In this document: positions 33,739 to 45,819 of the stretch, in pieces
Numbering within the stretch: position 1 is the stretch's first letter
Layout: every line of letters begins with the position of its first letter
From: Oegoconia quadripuncta
Taxonomy: Eukaryota; Arthropoda; Insecta; Lepidoptera; Autostichidae
NCBI GenBank assembly: GCA_949316235.1
Contig: OX438741.1
Span: forward strand, 11,223,124 to 11,287,123
Direction of reading: 5' to 3'
Length of the DNA stretch: 64,000 bases
Notes under the pieces: model-generated
What the model saw: only the letters and a program-made list of their open reading frames with translations
The model's database searches: none
Told to the model about the DNA's origin: nothing
Program-made: the position numbers and the translations under genes

Positions 33739-34130
33739 ATTGGGTCTTTACCTATGAAATTGGAGTTTTTTTCTTCGTTAATCATATGTACCAATTCCTG
33801 CGATTTTCAAAGCTATATCCAAATTTGTTTTTTATTTGGAAAATGGAATATTATTTCAAGGTTTCACATGAAATATTTTTAATTTCTGGGCTAAATCACA
33901 TAATAAAAAAAATTTGAACAGAGCTCTTTTCATGTGCTTCCCATAATCATTTCTTAAATTCGCTGAAACTTTTATAAAGCGGTTACTTTTAAAAATTAAC
34001 GCTGCCTATAAGTATATAAAATTTGGATTTGCCGTTCCCAAAAAAAAACAAAAATGTTTGTATGGAGAAAACAGTCTTAATGAAATTCTTCATACAAAAC
34101 GCCAATTTCATAGGTAAAGACCTAATATAT
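33739..34130. mobile_element. Foldback element
   Basis: A perfect inverted repeat of GGTCTTTACCTATGAAATTG (33743 and complement at 34102-34121), extending in both directions with mismatches, separated by ~340 bp of AT-rich DNA. Confidence 0.65.
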
Positions 34131-34779
34131 TCTGTATTTAAAAATAAATCTTAATTTATCCAAATGGTTCCAAGCTGATTATATCACTTAATAAAAGCCT
34201 TTACACGTAACAAATGGGTTGGTTAGTTCTTTCCTATATTGGAAACCACAAGATAGTTATAAAAGGAATACTTTTATAACCACCCTAGCGAGTACACATA
34301 TTTCATTAAAGGTCACACCACACAAACGCAATAAAGGGGCGAACAGGACGCGCCGCCATACATATATGTGCTGGGGAGTCTAGAAAAAGTTATAATAACA
34401 TTAATGTAGGTTCTTTTGACAGCTCTCCCGGCGTCGTTAGCAGCCCTGTGCTCTGTATCTTGTCATAATCTTTTAGTGATGCGATCATGTTTATCCGTTT
34501 TGAGATATCGATAAACTTTACTACGCTCAATAAAATAAGTTGTATAATAGTGTTGTCAAAGTTTGATGCTGTTTATTTGTCTTAAAGAAATAGAAAGAAT
34601 AGAATAAAGATAGAAAAGAATAGAACAGAAATTTATTAAGAAAGCATATTATAAAATATCAGATTATTTAGATGATAAACATTCATGGACATAACCAGCT
34701 CGTTCGCATAACCAGGCTATTTCACAATTAATAATGAAATATTATGATGCCCTTTTGTAAAATAAAAACCTTTTTTTTT

Positions 34780-34935
34780 AAAGAGCAACCTCTCGAGTTT
34801 ATTGCTTGTTCTTCGAAGGGGGAAAATTGCCTTTTGAACAAGCAGTAACTTTAAAAATTTTAAATCTGACTATTTTAACTGTACCTATAAAATAAAGCAT
34901 TTTTGATTTTGAGTTTTGATTTTGATTCTGGGCGT
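34780..34935 (+). mobile_element. Non-LTR retrotransposon 3' end
   Basis: CTCGAGTTTATTGCTTGTTC near 34800, then ATAAAATAAAGCATTTTTGA and a TTTTGATTTTGAG tail. A related block (CTCGAGTTTCTTGCTCCTTC) lies at 46093. Confidence 0.55.
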
Positions 34936-35940
34936 TTATACAAGTTGTAACATAATTAACCAGGAAGCATAATTGTTAACTAAATCCATATCAACTATTT
35001 TTGAAATGTGTTACATTTTTGACGTATGTGTGTTGTATAAACAAAAATAAATATTTTTTCATTATTCATTTAAATTGAAATTATAGAATTCTTACAAAAG
35101 TTGATACCTAAAAATGAAAGAAAATCTCACGCAGTGCATCACGCATTTACATCATAATTACACTCGGATTATTTACAAAACTTTACAAAGTAACTAAAAC
35201 AAAGTTCATAAAAGCAACATTTTATTAATTCGTAATTTAAAAAATTGATTATTTAGTTGTGGCACAACTAAACGTAGAAATAAACGGAATGGGCCGTTTA
35301 TTTCTGTTATATACATTAGGTATATATTGTATACATACATAAAGATACGACCTTTATACCAAATTACGTAGTAATACGTTACTATTTTATAGTAGTGTCG
35401 CGTCCTTGGGGAAGATGTGATTCCCAAAGATTTCGTAGCCGTAACGTCTTAGGGTGCAACGTTATTCCCAAAGAATTTACTGTCTCATTAATTTCCTCTT
35501 CGTTTTAGTGTTGCAAATAATACTATATGTACACTTTGCGTTTATTTGGCATTACATCTTTTTTTTTTCAAATGAAGGATGTATGAGTAACAGAACTATT
35601 TCGTTCCTGTTTCGGCTGAATGTCAATGCGCTATTGTTGTTATATTGCGAAAAGAAATAAACGAATATATATTTAATACATATAAATTAATGATTAAAAA
35701 CTCATTATTATAAAGTAATTTGTGAAATTATAGAGGTAATTGTTGCGTGAAAGAGTTAGTGTGATGATAGATGATGTATCAATTTGGAAAAGTTTCTAGA
35801 TTCCGAAAACAACAAAATTAAATGTTTTACTGAGTAAGTCAACTGTATAAATAATACTATAAATACCAGTATGGAATTCTATTCTATTTTTTTAAAATTT
35901 TATGGATAATTATTTCTAACCGGGGTCATTAAATATATTT
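34936..35940. other. No recognised gene or repeat
   Basis: AT-rich sequence with a hairpin near 35275-35305 (GAAATAAACGG / CCGTTTATTTC) and a repeated ATTCCCAAAGA word at 35421 and 35465. Nothing else identified. Confidence 0.45.
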
Positions 35941-36260
35941 TGTCTCGGATAATCTTGGGCGCTAAAGCAACGTGCTACCGCTGCATACACTGGCTGTAAA
36001 AACCGCAAAAAAAAAGAAATTTAAGTTATCGACACGGCCCCAACCCGCGCCTCGCCGCATCACTAATTACGGGCACAGACGGCGCGGGCGGCGCCGGGTC
36101 GACCGAGCCAAGGGTATACGGTCCTCGACTGAATTTTTTCCCCAACGCCCGCCCCCCACCGGAAGGGGGGGCTTCCTGTCCCTCCCGGACCCTTCTTAAC
36201 ATTTCCCTGGCTCGAAGGCACAGAAGACGCCACGTTTATATGAACCCCTGGTACCTACGG
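35941..36260 (+). promoter_or_regulatory. GC-rich island with CCTGGTA motif (site 14)
   Basis: A strongly GC-rich block (36050-36200) is followed by TATGAACCCCTGGTAC at 36239-36254. A 75-codon open frame across it is compositionally driven and not called. Confidence 0.4.
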
Positions 36261-36457
36261 GTTATATACTTTTTTGGGGTCGGTCAGACCCTTTGGTCCC
36301 TTGAGTTAGGGACCTATATATCCCTATTTCGGGTCGTTTTGACCTTTGTAGGGTTAGCTTTGTTTTGTAATGGATAAAAGTTTAGGGTTAGAGATAGTAT
36401 GGTTAAAAGGACCGATGTGAAAGCCTTTTTTCTCTGTGTACCTAATTCGCAAGTTAG

Positions 36458-36481
36458 TCTAAGTTAGGTTTAACCTAACTT
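36458..36481. repeat. 21-bp palindrome of telomere-like words
   Basis: AAGTTAGGTTTAACCTAACT pairs on itself around one central base; each arm contains TTAGG/CCTAA. Confidence 0.6.
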
Positions 36482-36861
36482 GGAATTTCAAATAGTATTT
36501 GAACGAAGTTTTCCCAAAATAAAAGTATTACTGTTAGTGTTCCGTACAAATAACAAATAAGTGTATCAATAATTTTTTGCATATTCATTTGGGACATTCT
36601 CCACGTGCGAATGTCTAAAAGTAAGGACATAATGTACAGTCGATTGCACGTCAAGCGCAACACTGCCAGCTTAACCTGAGCTGCCGCATAATAGCGAGCC
36701 CATACGACGCGCAGACGGTCCAAAGATTGAAGTGTTACGTCTGATGTGCGGTCCATTGTGGGTAGTATCTTTACCAAGTTTTTACCTTTTTTAGAAGATC
36801 GGAATTATAAAATATAGATTGTATTTATAAACTTGCACTTAAATATATAAATACCCTTGTA

Positions 36862-37106
36862 CACACACACAGCGCCATCTAGTTCCACACTAAGCAACGA
36901 GGCTTTTATTATGGATACCAGATGTTGATATAGTACACAAATACATTTTTTGTTTGTGAATATATATATAATACAAATTAAAACATGTAAAACTCGGGTA
37001 GACATATCTGCATTCATCAGACAAAGATATATGCTAGCAGGATTCGAACCTGTGACTTTTTGGTATAGCAGTCAGTGTTACTAACCACTACACCAAACAG
37101 GTCGTC
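36862..37106 (-). mobile_element. SINE family C
   Basis: Full length; the end block AGCGCCATCTAGTTCC (36874-36889) reads GGAACTAGATGGCGCT on the minus strand. The tRNA-like head is at the right, with a degraded B-box. Confidence 0.85.
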
Positions 37107-37364
37107 AAAAAATGATGGCCACACAGATGTATACAGAAAAATACATGTACAGTCGGCAAGACAATTAAGGTAGCAGGCTTAATTTTTATGATAGTGTTTG
37201 GAGGGTTTTGGTTGGATTTTGATATATTTTACTTTACACATACATACATACATAACGTACGACGTTTATACCAAAAAGCATTTGGGTGTTATAAAACTTT
37301 ATAAGTTTAATATTCGAAACATCATCCACGGTTCACCTAACGAAATATAAGACTGCACACGTGT

Positions 37365-37596
37365 TAGGGTGAACAATACAATACAATACAATACAATACA
37401 ATACAATACAATACAATACAATACAATACAATACAATGCAGTGCAGTGCAGTGCAGTGCAGTGCAGTGCAGTGCAGTGCAGTGCAGTGCAGTACAGTACA
37501 GTACAGTACAGTACAATACAATACAATACAATACAATACAATACAATACAATACAATACAATACAATACAATACAATACAATACAATACAAATACT
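37365..37596. repeat. Pentanucleotide array in four blocks
   Basis: About 46 five-base units. (ATACA)n runs to ~37435, then about a dozen GTGCA units, then ~4 GTACA units, then (ATACA)n again to 37596. All overlapping long open frames here are artefacts of a period-5 repeat. Confidence 0.95.
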
Positions 37597-37735
37597 CTTT
37601 ATTGCGCAAAATAATTTACAATATTTTTTGACGATAACAATAGAACACAATTAGGCGGTCTTATCACTAAAAGCGATCTCTTCCAGACAACCCACAGCTA
37701 TGGGACATTTGTAGGTAGAAAAACAGGTAGGGTGC
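37597..37735 (-). mobile_element. LINE 3' end behind the pentanucleotide array
   Basis: AATACTCTTTATTGCGCAAA then GGCGGTCTTATCACTAAAAG and CGATCTCTTCCAGACAACC. Same family as 38360-38530; the array is its expanded 3' tail. Confidence 0.65.
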
Positions 37736-37771
37736 ATGCATAAATATAATAATAATATCATATGAATTGAC

Positions 37772-37776
<5 letters not shown>

Positions 37777-37847
<71 letters not shown>
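37777..37847. repeat. (TA)n microsatellite
   Basis: About 35 uninterrupted TA units. Confidence 0.95.
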
Positions 37848-37849
<2 letters not shown>

Positions 37850-38079
37850 GAATCCATCGCCTTTAAAACGTGCAAATCTGTAGCTGTTTTTTCACTCTCC
37901 GGCTTATTGAATTAGGGTATAGTTCTGATGACCTTTCACCCAACACTCAAACTATTGTAATTTTGTGGTAATCTTTTTTGCCTACAATTTATGTAATTAG
38001 CTTAAGCACAATTTAGGTCATGCAATATTTTATTTTCCTCAATAAAGTAAAATAATCTAATCTAATAAACGCTATGTAT

Positions 38080-38200
38080 CTCTAAGGTTTGCTGGTAGAA
38101 AACTCTATCGGAGTTAAGCTCGCCTTTGTATATTTTATATACAATGCATATTTCTGTAGCAATTTTGTGTACAATAAAGATATAAAGATATATAAAATAA
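38080..38200 (+). mobile_element. LINE 3' end (GAG-TTAAGCTCGCCTTTGT type)
   Basis: TTAAGCTCGCCTTTGTATAT then CAATTTTGTGTACAATAAAG. Related to 41440-41550 and to the antisense ends at 37597 and 38360. Confidence 0.5.
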
Positions 38201-38359
38201 AAAAGTCCCGTAGTCGCTTTTACGACATTCACGGGAAGAGATGAGTTAGTTCTATTCTAGTTACGTGCCCAAAGCACATAGCATATATAAATTTAAGTTA
38301 AACTTGAATAACAATTTCCCTTCAGAATTCTCAAATAATATTTCTTTAGATATAACAAA

Positions 38360-38530
38360 CAAACAAACAAACAAAATATTCTTTATTGTAAAGAAACATA
38401 AGAAAAATAAGTAAAAGGGGATAGTACAATTTGGCGGCCTTATCACGAAAAGCGATCTCTTCCAGGCAACCTTTGGGTTACGAAGCATTACGCACGAGAT
38501 ATGTAGGTAGCATGCGCGGTAAACTAATTT
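38360..38530 (-). mobile_element. LINE 3' end with (CAAA)n tail
   Basis: AACAAACAAACAAACAAAAT then ATTCTTTATTGTAAAGAAAC and GGCGGCCTTATCACGAAAAG, CGATCTCTTCCAGGCAACC. Confidence 0.65.
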
Positions 38531-38559
38531 TAATAAAATAAATAAATACATACGTTAAT

Positions 38560-39230
38560 TGAATACATAGAAACATACATGCATAATATATGTAAAAAAT
38601 AATACATATAATATATACTCATATTTAAATTTATACTAATTAAATAGAAATAGTACATAACTAAGCACACAGTAATTAATGCAAGTATGGAACGAAAAGA
38701 GGATACAACTCCTTCACTTGAGCCTTGAATACGTTCAGTGACTGAGCACGTCTAACTGATCAGATATACAACAATTTCCCTTCAAAATAATATTTCTTTA
38801 CATATAAATTTATAACTTAAGACCTGCTACCTTAATTGTGTTGCCGATTGTACATAATATGTCAATGATAAATCTGCGATTCCGAGCAGCTAAACGTATG
38901 CGTCATCTGCGTAATACTTGGCGGCTATATGCTTTGCATCATAAGACTTATGAAGTCAGTGACTTGGCAGTAGTGGGGAGGATTACCAAAGACACTTACT
39001 ATGTCGTGACTTTAGGTAAAATGCGACCCCTAGCGAACATAAGGTGTACTTACATAAATGTATGTCGTTACTTGAAGAAAGAATGTGAAGAAGAAATGAA
39101 AGAAACTTGAAGAAGAAATCGTTCGATACTTACATACTAAGCTTATTAGAACTTAAATAGTGAACTCTACCGGTGCATTTCATCCGCGGAGCAAAGAGTA
39201 AGGGGAAGTTGGAATAAAACTTTTGCAACA
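38560..39230. other. No recognised gene or repeat
   Basis: An open frame of 90 codons at 38838-39110 is rich in Arg/Lys/Glu but lacks a recognisable domain or splice context; not called. Confidence 0.45.
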
Positions 39231-39232
39231 AT

Positions 39233-39576
39233 TTTTTTTTTTTTTTTTTTTATCCACAACGAGTTAGCACTTGACCTTAATCACGCCTGATGTTAAGTGA
39301 AGATGAGGCCGAAGGTGGTAGCGTACTGACCCGGAAACCCTATCTTATTTGGGGGACTGGCTATCTTATCTCTGACAACCGGAACACAACAATGCTATTA
39401 ACATTGCTGTTTGGCGGTAGATTTAGATAAGAGGGTGGTAGCTAGCCAGGCGGACATTTAATATGCCCTACCACCAACCAAACCGAGTACCAAATATGTA
39501 CCCCGCTGGGGATCGAACCCGCGACCTCCGAAACGTAAACCCAATGTTGTTTACATTGACCCACGGAGGCGGTTAA
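39233..39576 (-). mobile_element. SINE family A, full length
   Basis: Full-length antisense copy with a long T run (39233-39252, the A tail) and a good tRNA-like head ending CCACGGAGGCGGTTA. Confidence 0.92.
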
Positions 39577-39939
39577 ACGGCGGTTTCGTTGATATTTAAA
39601 TTTATATGAGATGCAAAGGAATATGTGTAATTCTGTAAAAGCACACGATCGAGTACGTTTCTTGATTTATTTGTTAATTTCATATATTGTTTAGTAAATG
39701 TATATACTAAATAATATGTTGTATTTAATGTATGTCTTCAGGACAACTCCAGTCCAGTTAAGGCTACAGGATGCGTCAAAGAAACGGTCATATTTACATA
39801 CATACACTTTCCTGGGCAGTCGGGTAATAGAGGATTATGAAAATAAATAACACACTACATAGCATTAGAGAAGAAGCATGTCAACACTTCTTACCCAACT
39901 TAATTAGGTTACAGACTGCGTTTTCGCCTTATTTAACGA

Positions 39940-40210
39940 TTAAGCCCACACCCCCCGACTTTCAGCATGGCAACCATGGATTATACTACTTTAATATAGC
40001 GCTGCGCCGGTGTGTACGTCCCTTAAGTGCCCCTGTCACGGCAAAAGGCGAACAAAGTAAGGCCGACTACCGCCTCCGAGCCTCCGCTCCGACACGAATA
40101 GCCGAGCGGCGTCGGGGGCAAACTTTGATACCTCGAAACCTCCCCCACTTTCATGCCACCCTGGTACCCGAGCCCACCCACTATGGGCTTTGAGGACGTC
40201 TTTGAGAACT
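39940..40210 (+). promoter_or_regulatory. GC-rich island with CCTGGTA motif (site 15)
   Basis: Motif CATGCCACCCTGGTAC at 40152-40167, the closest match to consensus among CATG variants. GC-rich block from ~40010; no known coding domain in overlapping frames. Confidence 0.45.
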
Positions 40211-40559
40211 TTAGCGGGGAACCCCAAAATTCAAGTTGGCCTCGCCCGATTACGAGTTGGCAATATCTTGGATATTTCTGCTAGCCTGGTGGTTTTGGCG
40301 TTAGATTTGTGTTTGGTGGGGTGGAAAATATAGTCTGTGGGAGAAAAAGTAAAGTAACTGCCACACGCGGAGTTGAAACATTAATATTTTGTGATAAAAC
40401 AACAAATTTATAAAACACTTAAGCAACTTAAGTAATAAGAATGTAATAATGAAGACACAATAGGCTCTTTAGTTTTTGTTTAAGTTAGGTTTATGTTAGT
40501 CGATTAATTATTACTATGTTTTATTAAGTGTTTCTTACACTAAATGTTAATTTGGATTT

Positions 40560-40940
40560 AATTACGCCTGTCATGCTACGGGGGCAGGGCAGGGCTAGAC
40601 CTAGACTAGATAGTGTTAAAAGCAAAATATCTTCGAAACCCCTTAACCGGATCAAATATGGCTAAGAACGTATCCACAGGCACAGAATTGATATAGTATG
40701 CCCCGGGTTTAGTTTTAAATACAATAAAAAAAAATATTTAAAACACCCTCGAATGACTATTCAATTCACCAAAACACTGTGTGAAAAGTTAAACATCATC
40801 AAAACGGCTTAACCGATTTTCATCAAACATGGTTAAAGATCGTGTTGTGTTGAAGAATCAAATACTAAAAAAAAAACAAATATATGACTGAGATACGCCA
40901 CAAACACTGGACACATACACACAACGCCGTCAATCACATA
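40560..40940 (+). repeat. Probable dispersed repeat with internal degenerate repeats
   Basis: The CTTCGAAACCCCTTAACCGG block near 40630 and AAACGGCTTAACCGATTTTC near 40800 are degenerate copies ~170 bp apart, each followed by (A)TCAAA(C/T)ATGG. Looks like an interspersed element; the class was not recognised. Confidence 0.4.
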
Positions 40941-41439
40941 ACATCCCTCGTTTTTCTTCGGAAGTTACAAAACATTCATGATTCCCTAAGAAAACTTAAG
41001 TTGCATTAAGCTGCAATACGTTCTACAGGTTTATTCCTTTCAGATCGTACACAGCTTAGTGAGGCATTTTCAGTCCAGAAATAGACTACCGACCTGACTT
41101 CGCGCCGGTGCAATTATTTCCAAAAATAGCCCTCCGGAAAAATCTCTAACTTATAGGAAAATCCTATCAAAGTCTGTTGCATAGTTTAGAACAAGTAAGC
41201 GTACAAAGACGCGAATTGCGAATTTCTATTCAGAAATTTAGAGAGGCTTTTGCTAAATGACTGGCAGCAAATGCTGACGCCCCACATGCCTTTGCCACAA
41301 ATACAGTAATGTTTAATAATACAAATTGTACATTGTAAATGTAGTTATATTTAGTTATTTAGAAGTATGTATTATAGACTTTTTTACTTAATCACCATTG
41401 CGTTGTACGCCCTTTTTTTATTCCCCGTTATACACTTTC

Positions 41440-41550
41440 TAACCGCTTATAGGGTTGGCTGGAAGAGATCTCTCTTAGAGATAAACTCACCTTTGTATCT
41501 TTGTATCTGACAAATGTATCCTTTGTGTTTATTTGCAATAAAGAATGGAA
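41440..41550 (+). mobile_element. LINE 3' end
   Basis: GGCTGGAAGAGATCTCTCTT, AGATAAACTCACCTTTGTAT, then TGCAATAAAGAATGG. Confidence 0.55.
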
Positions 41551-41554
41551 AGAT

Positions 41555-41820
41555 TGTTCGAGGCGCTTGCAATGGAAACATTGGGCCCTTAGTCGTCTGA
41601 CACAAAATTGTAAAAGATTTATCTATTAGACTGGTCCACGCCATCAATGATCTCAGAGCTGGCGCCTAATTTACTCAGCAGCTGAGTTTATGCATTGTGA
41701 TTCAGCCAGCCAATGGCGCTAGCGGACTTGGTACTATGCCATACTATATTAATTCTGTGACTATGCCTCAAGATAGCGAGTTGGACGGTGTATTTTTACT
41801 ATGACATATATTTTATATTG
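41555..41820 (+). pseudogene. Retrotransposon-derived protein tail (family F)
   Basis: Decayed coding sequence with matches to FEALAxETLGP, RLVHAxxDLRAG and the stop region of the minus-strand copy at 49785-50072; frameshifted. Confidence 0.6.
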
Positions 41821-42184
41821 ACAAATAATTTGATCAGTTTTCTGAAATTCTACATTTGCTTAAATTTCTGTAATTGTACGCAATAAATATTTTTCTTTGA
41901 TTTTTTTATCTTCTTTGTGTATGTAATGCGATTTAAAAATAGATCATTGTTGATCTTGAGACCCTCAAATGAGAGAATTTTAACTTCATAATTCCATCCT
42001 TTATTGCAACGTAAGACACGTGATTAAATTTATAGAATGTCAATTTTAGAAATAATAATATAGCTTACCTATTATGTTTAATCTGTCTGTCAGTATATAA
42101 AAACTACTACGGCTCTTAATAATCTGTGGAAAAAGAAGCAGCACCAGGAAGCCACGTGATCATTGTTTAAAGGATAGCTTCGAC

Positions 42185-42290
42185 TTTTTTTTGTGATTGA
42201 CTGGATTCGCATTTGACCACAATGTCACCTGATAGAAAGTGACGATGTGGTCGAAGATGAAGCACGCGATCCCAGTAAATGCCTATTTAG
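42185..42290 (-). mobile_element. SINE-like fragment, distinct from family A
   Basis: CATTTGACCACAATGTCACC, TGATAGAAAGTGACGATGTG, GTCGAAGATGAAGC. The layout is like the family A 3' end but it is clearly a different subfamily. Confidence 0.4.
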
Positions 42291-42758
42291 TAAATGACTT
42301 CCAGTTGTTCTATGTTAAGTAAATACTGAATTTGACTTACAGTAGAATGCTTTTAAATATCCGCCTGACTGCCTGCCAATCTGCACTATCACCTCAATAA
42401 ATATAAGGCGAGCGCACTTCCACTTAATAGATCTTCACAAAATTTATATAGAATCATGCTGGCAGTATTTCCTTTCAACTGCAAAAAAGAATTACGCAAA
42501 TCGTCCTCCAAATCTGGAAGCAATCGGTGTACACACAAAACAAAAATTCAAACGCCCGAATTGAGAACTACCGCCTTTTCGAAGTGCATTAATATCATGT
42601 ATCTACTTCGATTACAACAACATGTTACGGAGTTCGGAAAACAATAGTCTAATCACGTGTTTAGTTTGATTCATCCTTAACAATTATACATCGTGTTGGA
42701 CATTACAATAATATATACATTTTCTTTTATATTATACAGTTTTAGAGTCTTCCTATAT

Positions 42759-43000
42759 ACAGGGTGAATTTGAATTCGTGTAATTCCCATTAACTGGTAA
42801 CATAAATAACTTATTTGCAATTTTTTTGCTGCAAGCAATATCATGATTTTGTTGTGATTTAGCGAAAAAATTGTATAAAAAAACCCATTGCAGACTTTTT
42901 TGACTCCACCTTTCGACAATTGGACGGCAAAAATCTTTACTTTTTGTATGTGTTTCGACTGTGTAATACTTGTACTTGATTGTGTCATGAGATGGGTTTA
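42759..43000. mobile_element. Half of a TACAGGGTGAATTTGAATTC foldback element
   Basis: The first ~45 bp match the terminal arm of the palindrome at 63023-63372; the partner arm was not found here. Confidence 0.5.
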
Positions 43001-43029
43001 AATAAATTTTTATTTCTATCTTTCTTTCA

Positions 43030-43860
43030 TTCCAAAGTCATTAGTATTTCATCGTTGTAATCTAGATGAAACGCTAATCCATCGCATGAAAGGAAAATCA
43101 CTTTTTTTGACGGACCAAGAATTCGTTGATGTCTTTTCTTTGAGTTCACGAGTAAATAATACATTTTATTGATTGTGGGGTTATTCAAAGTCCGTTCGTA
43201 AAGACATACTAATCAACCTGCGTAACCTCTTATCTGCTATGTGGTTTCGGTACGTAAAAAGAATAGGACCAACCAGTCTTCACGTGGGTATCGTCGAACG
43301 GCGACTAACTGACTTTCCGGCACTGGGCTCACCTTCTGTCACGTGTGCATTTCTGTAGGTGTCGATAAGTGAACCGTGGATATTGTTTCCAGCATTAAAC
43401 TTTTAATGTTTGGAACTCCCAAACGCTAATAGTTGGGATAACTCTTTTTTATTACACAGAAATATAACAAGTAACAGTAAATGCATCGTGTACTAAATAT
43501 AATATATAGCATTAATTAATATATTTTTAAGGTAAATTATTTTGTGATGTTACTAACTATATTTAGATACTTATTGTAATAACTGTAGGTAATATTGTTA
43601 AACTTAGTTTAGGTATATTCACGTTTTACTTTAAAATGAAACCAATTTTGTACTACTGTCTATGTCTTCGAAATAGTAACCTGTGGATAACGTTGCTGGT
43701 TGTACAATGATCCACATCATTTTGTAAAACTAAATTAAGTATATAAATTGTGCAGCTGTTTGTTGTCCTTAATAAAATATAATAAAAAAATAAATAAAAA
43801 CTCTTAACATTTTAGATAAAAGTCGTGAAGTTATGTATGTAGATATGTAGTAATGTCTTA
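43030..43860. other. No recognised gene or repeat
   Basis: AT-rich; one 61-codon open frame at 43173-43358 has no recognisable motif. Confidence 0.45.
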
Positions 43861-43864
43861 TGGC

Positions 43865-43955
43865 ACTGATAGATAAGATAGATAGATAAAGCATTTATTT
43901 GTTTCTCCAGTTATACACATACATTAATATTTTAGGCACACTAACAAATTGTATT
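43865..43955 (-). mobile_element. LINE 3' end with (GATA)n tail
   Basis: GATAAGATAGATAGATAAAG then CATTTATTTGTTTCTCCAG; the plus-strand counterpart is at 54700-54760. Confidence 0.6.
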
Positions 43956-44019
43956 TATATATTATTATTGAAATTATTGTTTATATTATTTTATTATTTA
44001 ACGATATATAGTAATAATA

Positions 44020-44301
44020 ATATCCTTGGACATATACAGACAGCGCCGTCTAGTTCCACACTAAGAAACTAGATTTGTGTTGTGGATACCAGATGGTTGA
44101 TACACTACACAATTATTTGTGTAGTGTAAAAATTTTTTTTTTTTGTAAATACATATATATATATATGAGAAACATCCATAACTCGGGTACACATGCCCGT
44201 ATTCATCATAAAAATATATGTCCCTAGTCCGCTAGGCTCGAACCCGCGACTTTTTGGTATAGCAGCAGATTTTCTAATCACTACACCAAACAGTCGTCAA
44301 T
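44020..44301 (-). mobile_element. SINE family C
   Basis: Full length; end block AGCGCCGTCTAGTTCC. A 20-bp duplication/inversion ACACTACACAATTATTTGTG sits in the body. The head is at right, ending CACTACACCAAACAG. Confidence 0.85.
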
Positions 44302-44334
44302 GGCAATGTATTAGAGGATTATTGTTAAGGTGTG

Positions 44335-44475
44335 TGTATGCTGCAGCAGTACAAAAGGGTCATAGCTCAGTGTGTCGGTTTGCTCAAACAGCAAAACACT
44401 GGAACGTGGTTTGTCTCAGGCTTCATAAGCAAGCTCAAGGTCACACGAGTTATCCGTTAGGTCCGTGGCGCCCTC
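44335..44475 (-). mobile_element. LINE 3' UTR fragment
   Basis: ATGCTGCAGCAGTACAAAAG then GTCATAGCTCAGTGTG, related to the sequences at 20040-20110 and 54285-54345. Confidence 0.45.
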
Positions 44476-44597
44476 ATTATATAAATTAAGATTTCTTTTT
44501 ATCTGTAGATTGAATTAACCCTTTTAAACTTTACATAGAATTGTATAACTAGACGGTCTTATCGTTAATAAGCGATTTCAACCAGGCAACCTTTGGG

Positions 44598-44788
44598 TAG
44601 AGGAGAGAAGGGGAAATGAAAACGACTGACATAGCCCAGCGGATTAGTAAGCTGAAGTGACAGTGGGCAGGGCATATAGCGCGTGGTATTGATGGTCAGT
44701 GAGGCATAAAATATCTAGGGTGAAGACACCACACCGGAGTGAGCGCGCACGAGGTGGGCGTATGACCTGATAAAGGTCGCGGGAAGCC
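44598..44788 (+). pseudogene. RTE-like ORF2 C-terminal fragment, cut off by a SINE
   Basis: Reads DIAQRISKLK(stop)QWAGHIARG then, after frameshifts, GVSARGGRM and KVAGS. This WQWAGHIARR ... GRPxxRWxDD ... KVAGSRW layout is the well-known end of RTE-type reverse transcriptase genes. The next base starts a family A SINE. Confidence 0.7.
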
Positions 44789-45114
44789 TTTTTTTATGCA
44801 CGACGGGTTCGTACTTGACCTCAATCACACCTGATGTTAAGTGAAGATGAGGTCGAAGGTGGAAGCGTACTGACCCGGACACCCCTACACATTTGGGGGA
44901 TTGGCTTTCTTAATTCTGACAACCGGAACACAACAATGCTATTAACATTGCTGCTTGGCGGCAGATTTAGATAAGATGGTGGTAGCTAGCTAGACATTTA
45001 AAATACCCTACCACCAACTAAACCGAGTACTTAGACATGTACCCCGCTGGGGATCGAACCCGTGACCTCCGAATCGTAAACCCAATGTTGTTTACATTGA
45101 GCCACGGAGGCGGA
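44789..45114 (-). mobile_element. SINE family A, full length
   Basis: Clean antisense copy from TTTTTTTATGCACGACGGGT to CCACGGAGGCGG, inserted at the end of the RTE remnant. About 10 bp is lost from the CCAGGCGG block. Confidence 0.92.
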
Positions 45115-45221
45115 GGAGACTTTAGTTTTTTGATAAATAAGTTTCATAACTGGCTACAAACTGACTTTTCTATAACGATTTAAAAACCAAAAACGCAACA
45201 GCATATTTTGTATTTTGCAGG

Positions 45222-45460
45222 TGCTTTTTTTTTTTTTTTTTTTTTTTTTGCGCCCATGCAAAGGCACCCTCCGGAGGAACGAAGGAGGGAGGCGGAGAAG
45301 GCTCTAAGCGTACGAGCACAGCCGGCTGTGCAAGTTATGTGGGACTCACAGAGTGTGCCTACCCACTAAAACTCCGCCTTGGAGGTAGGGACTAGCCGTG
45401 AGGCTTTTATCCCGTCATCGGAAGCGACCCCTTTCCTGGGCATGTTAGATTTTTTATTAT
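45222..45460 (-). mobile_element. Probable retroelement end with long poly-T
   Basis: A T run of about 26 (45224-45249) precedes GC-rich GCGCCCATGCAAAGGCACCC and CTCCGGAGGAACGAAGG. This looks like the complement of a poly-A-ended retroelement; the family is unknown. Confidence 0.45.
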
Positions 45461-45819
45461 AAAATGTAGCCAACGACATCTTGCACTTCAAAATCGGTCG
45501 ACCAGTTTAAGCTACAGGAGGTAACATTGAAATCTACATACTCGTTAAACATTACCCTCCTTTTTAGAGTTGCCGGGTAAAAATAAGAACTTTAGAAATG
45601 TTAACCGTGAATCGCAAAAGCGAACGACTATTAAATCGGACCCCAGATTTAATAGCGGTACTCGATACTACGCCTCGAAAAGGTTTACGCATCTAGATAG
45701 GTGAATTTGTTACCTTGACTTTTTGGACTAAGTAGAACTCCTGCCCTGAGGGTTCCTAACATAGTAAAGCGTAGTTTAAGTCTCACTTAAAATTAACTTG
45801 GACGTTTTTAGGTTAATCC

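Noticed and set aside
37299..37654. Six overlapping 60-105-codon open frames
   Set aside because: All are the period-5 array read in different frames; it lacks stops because the unit does. No protein gene.
38838..39110. 90-codon Arg/Glu-rich frame
   Set aside because: No domain, no promoter or splice signal that stands out; could be chance in AT-rich DNA.
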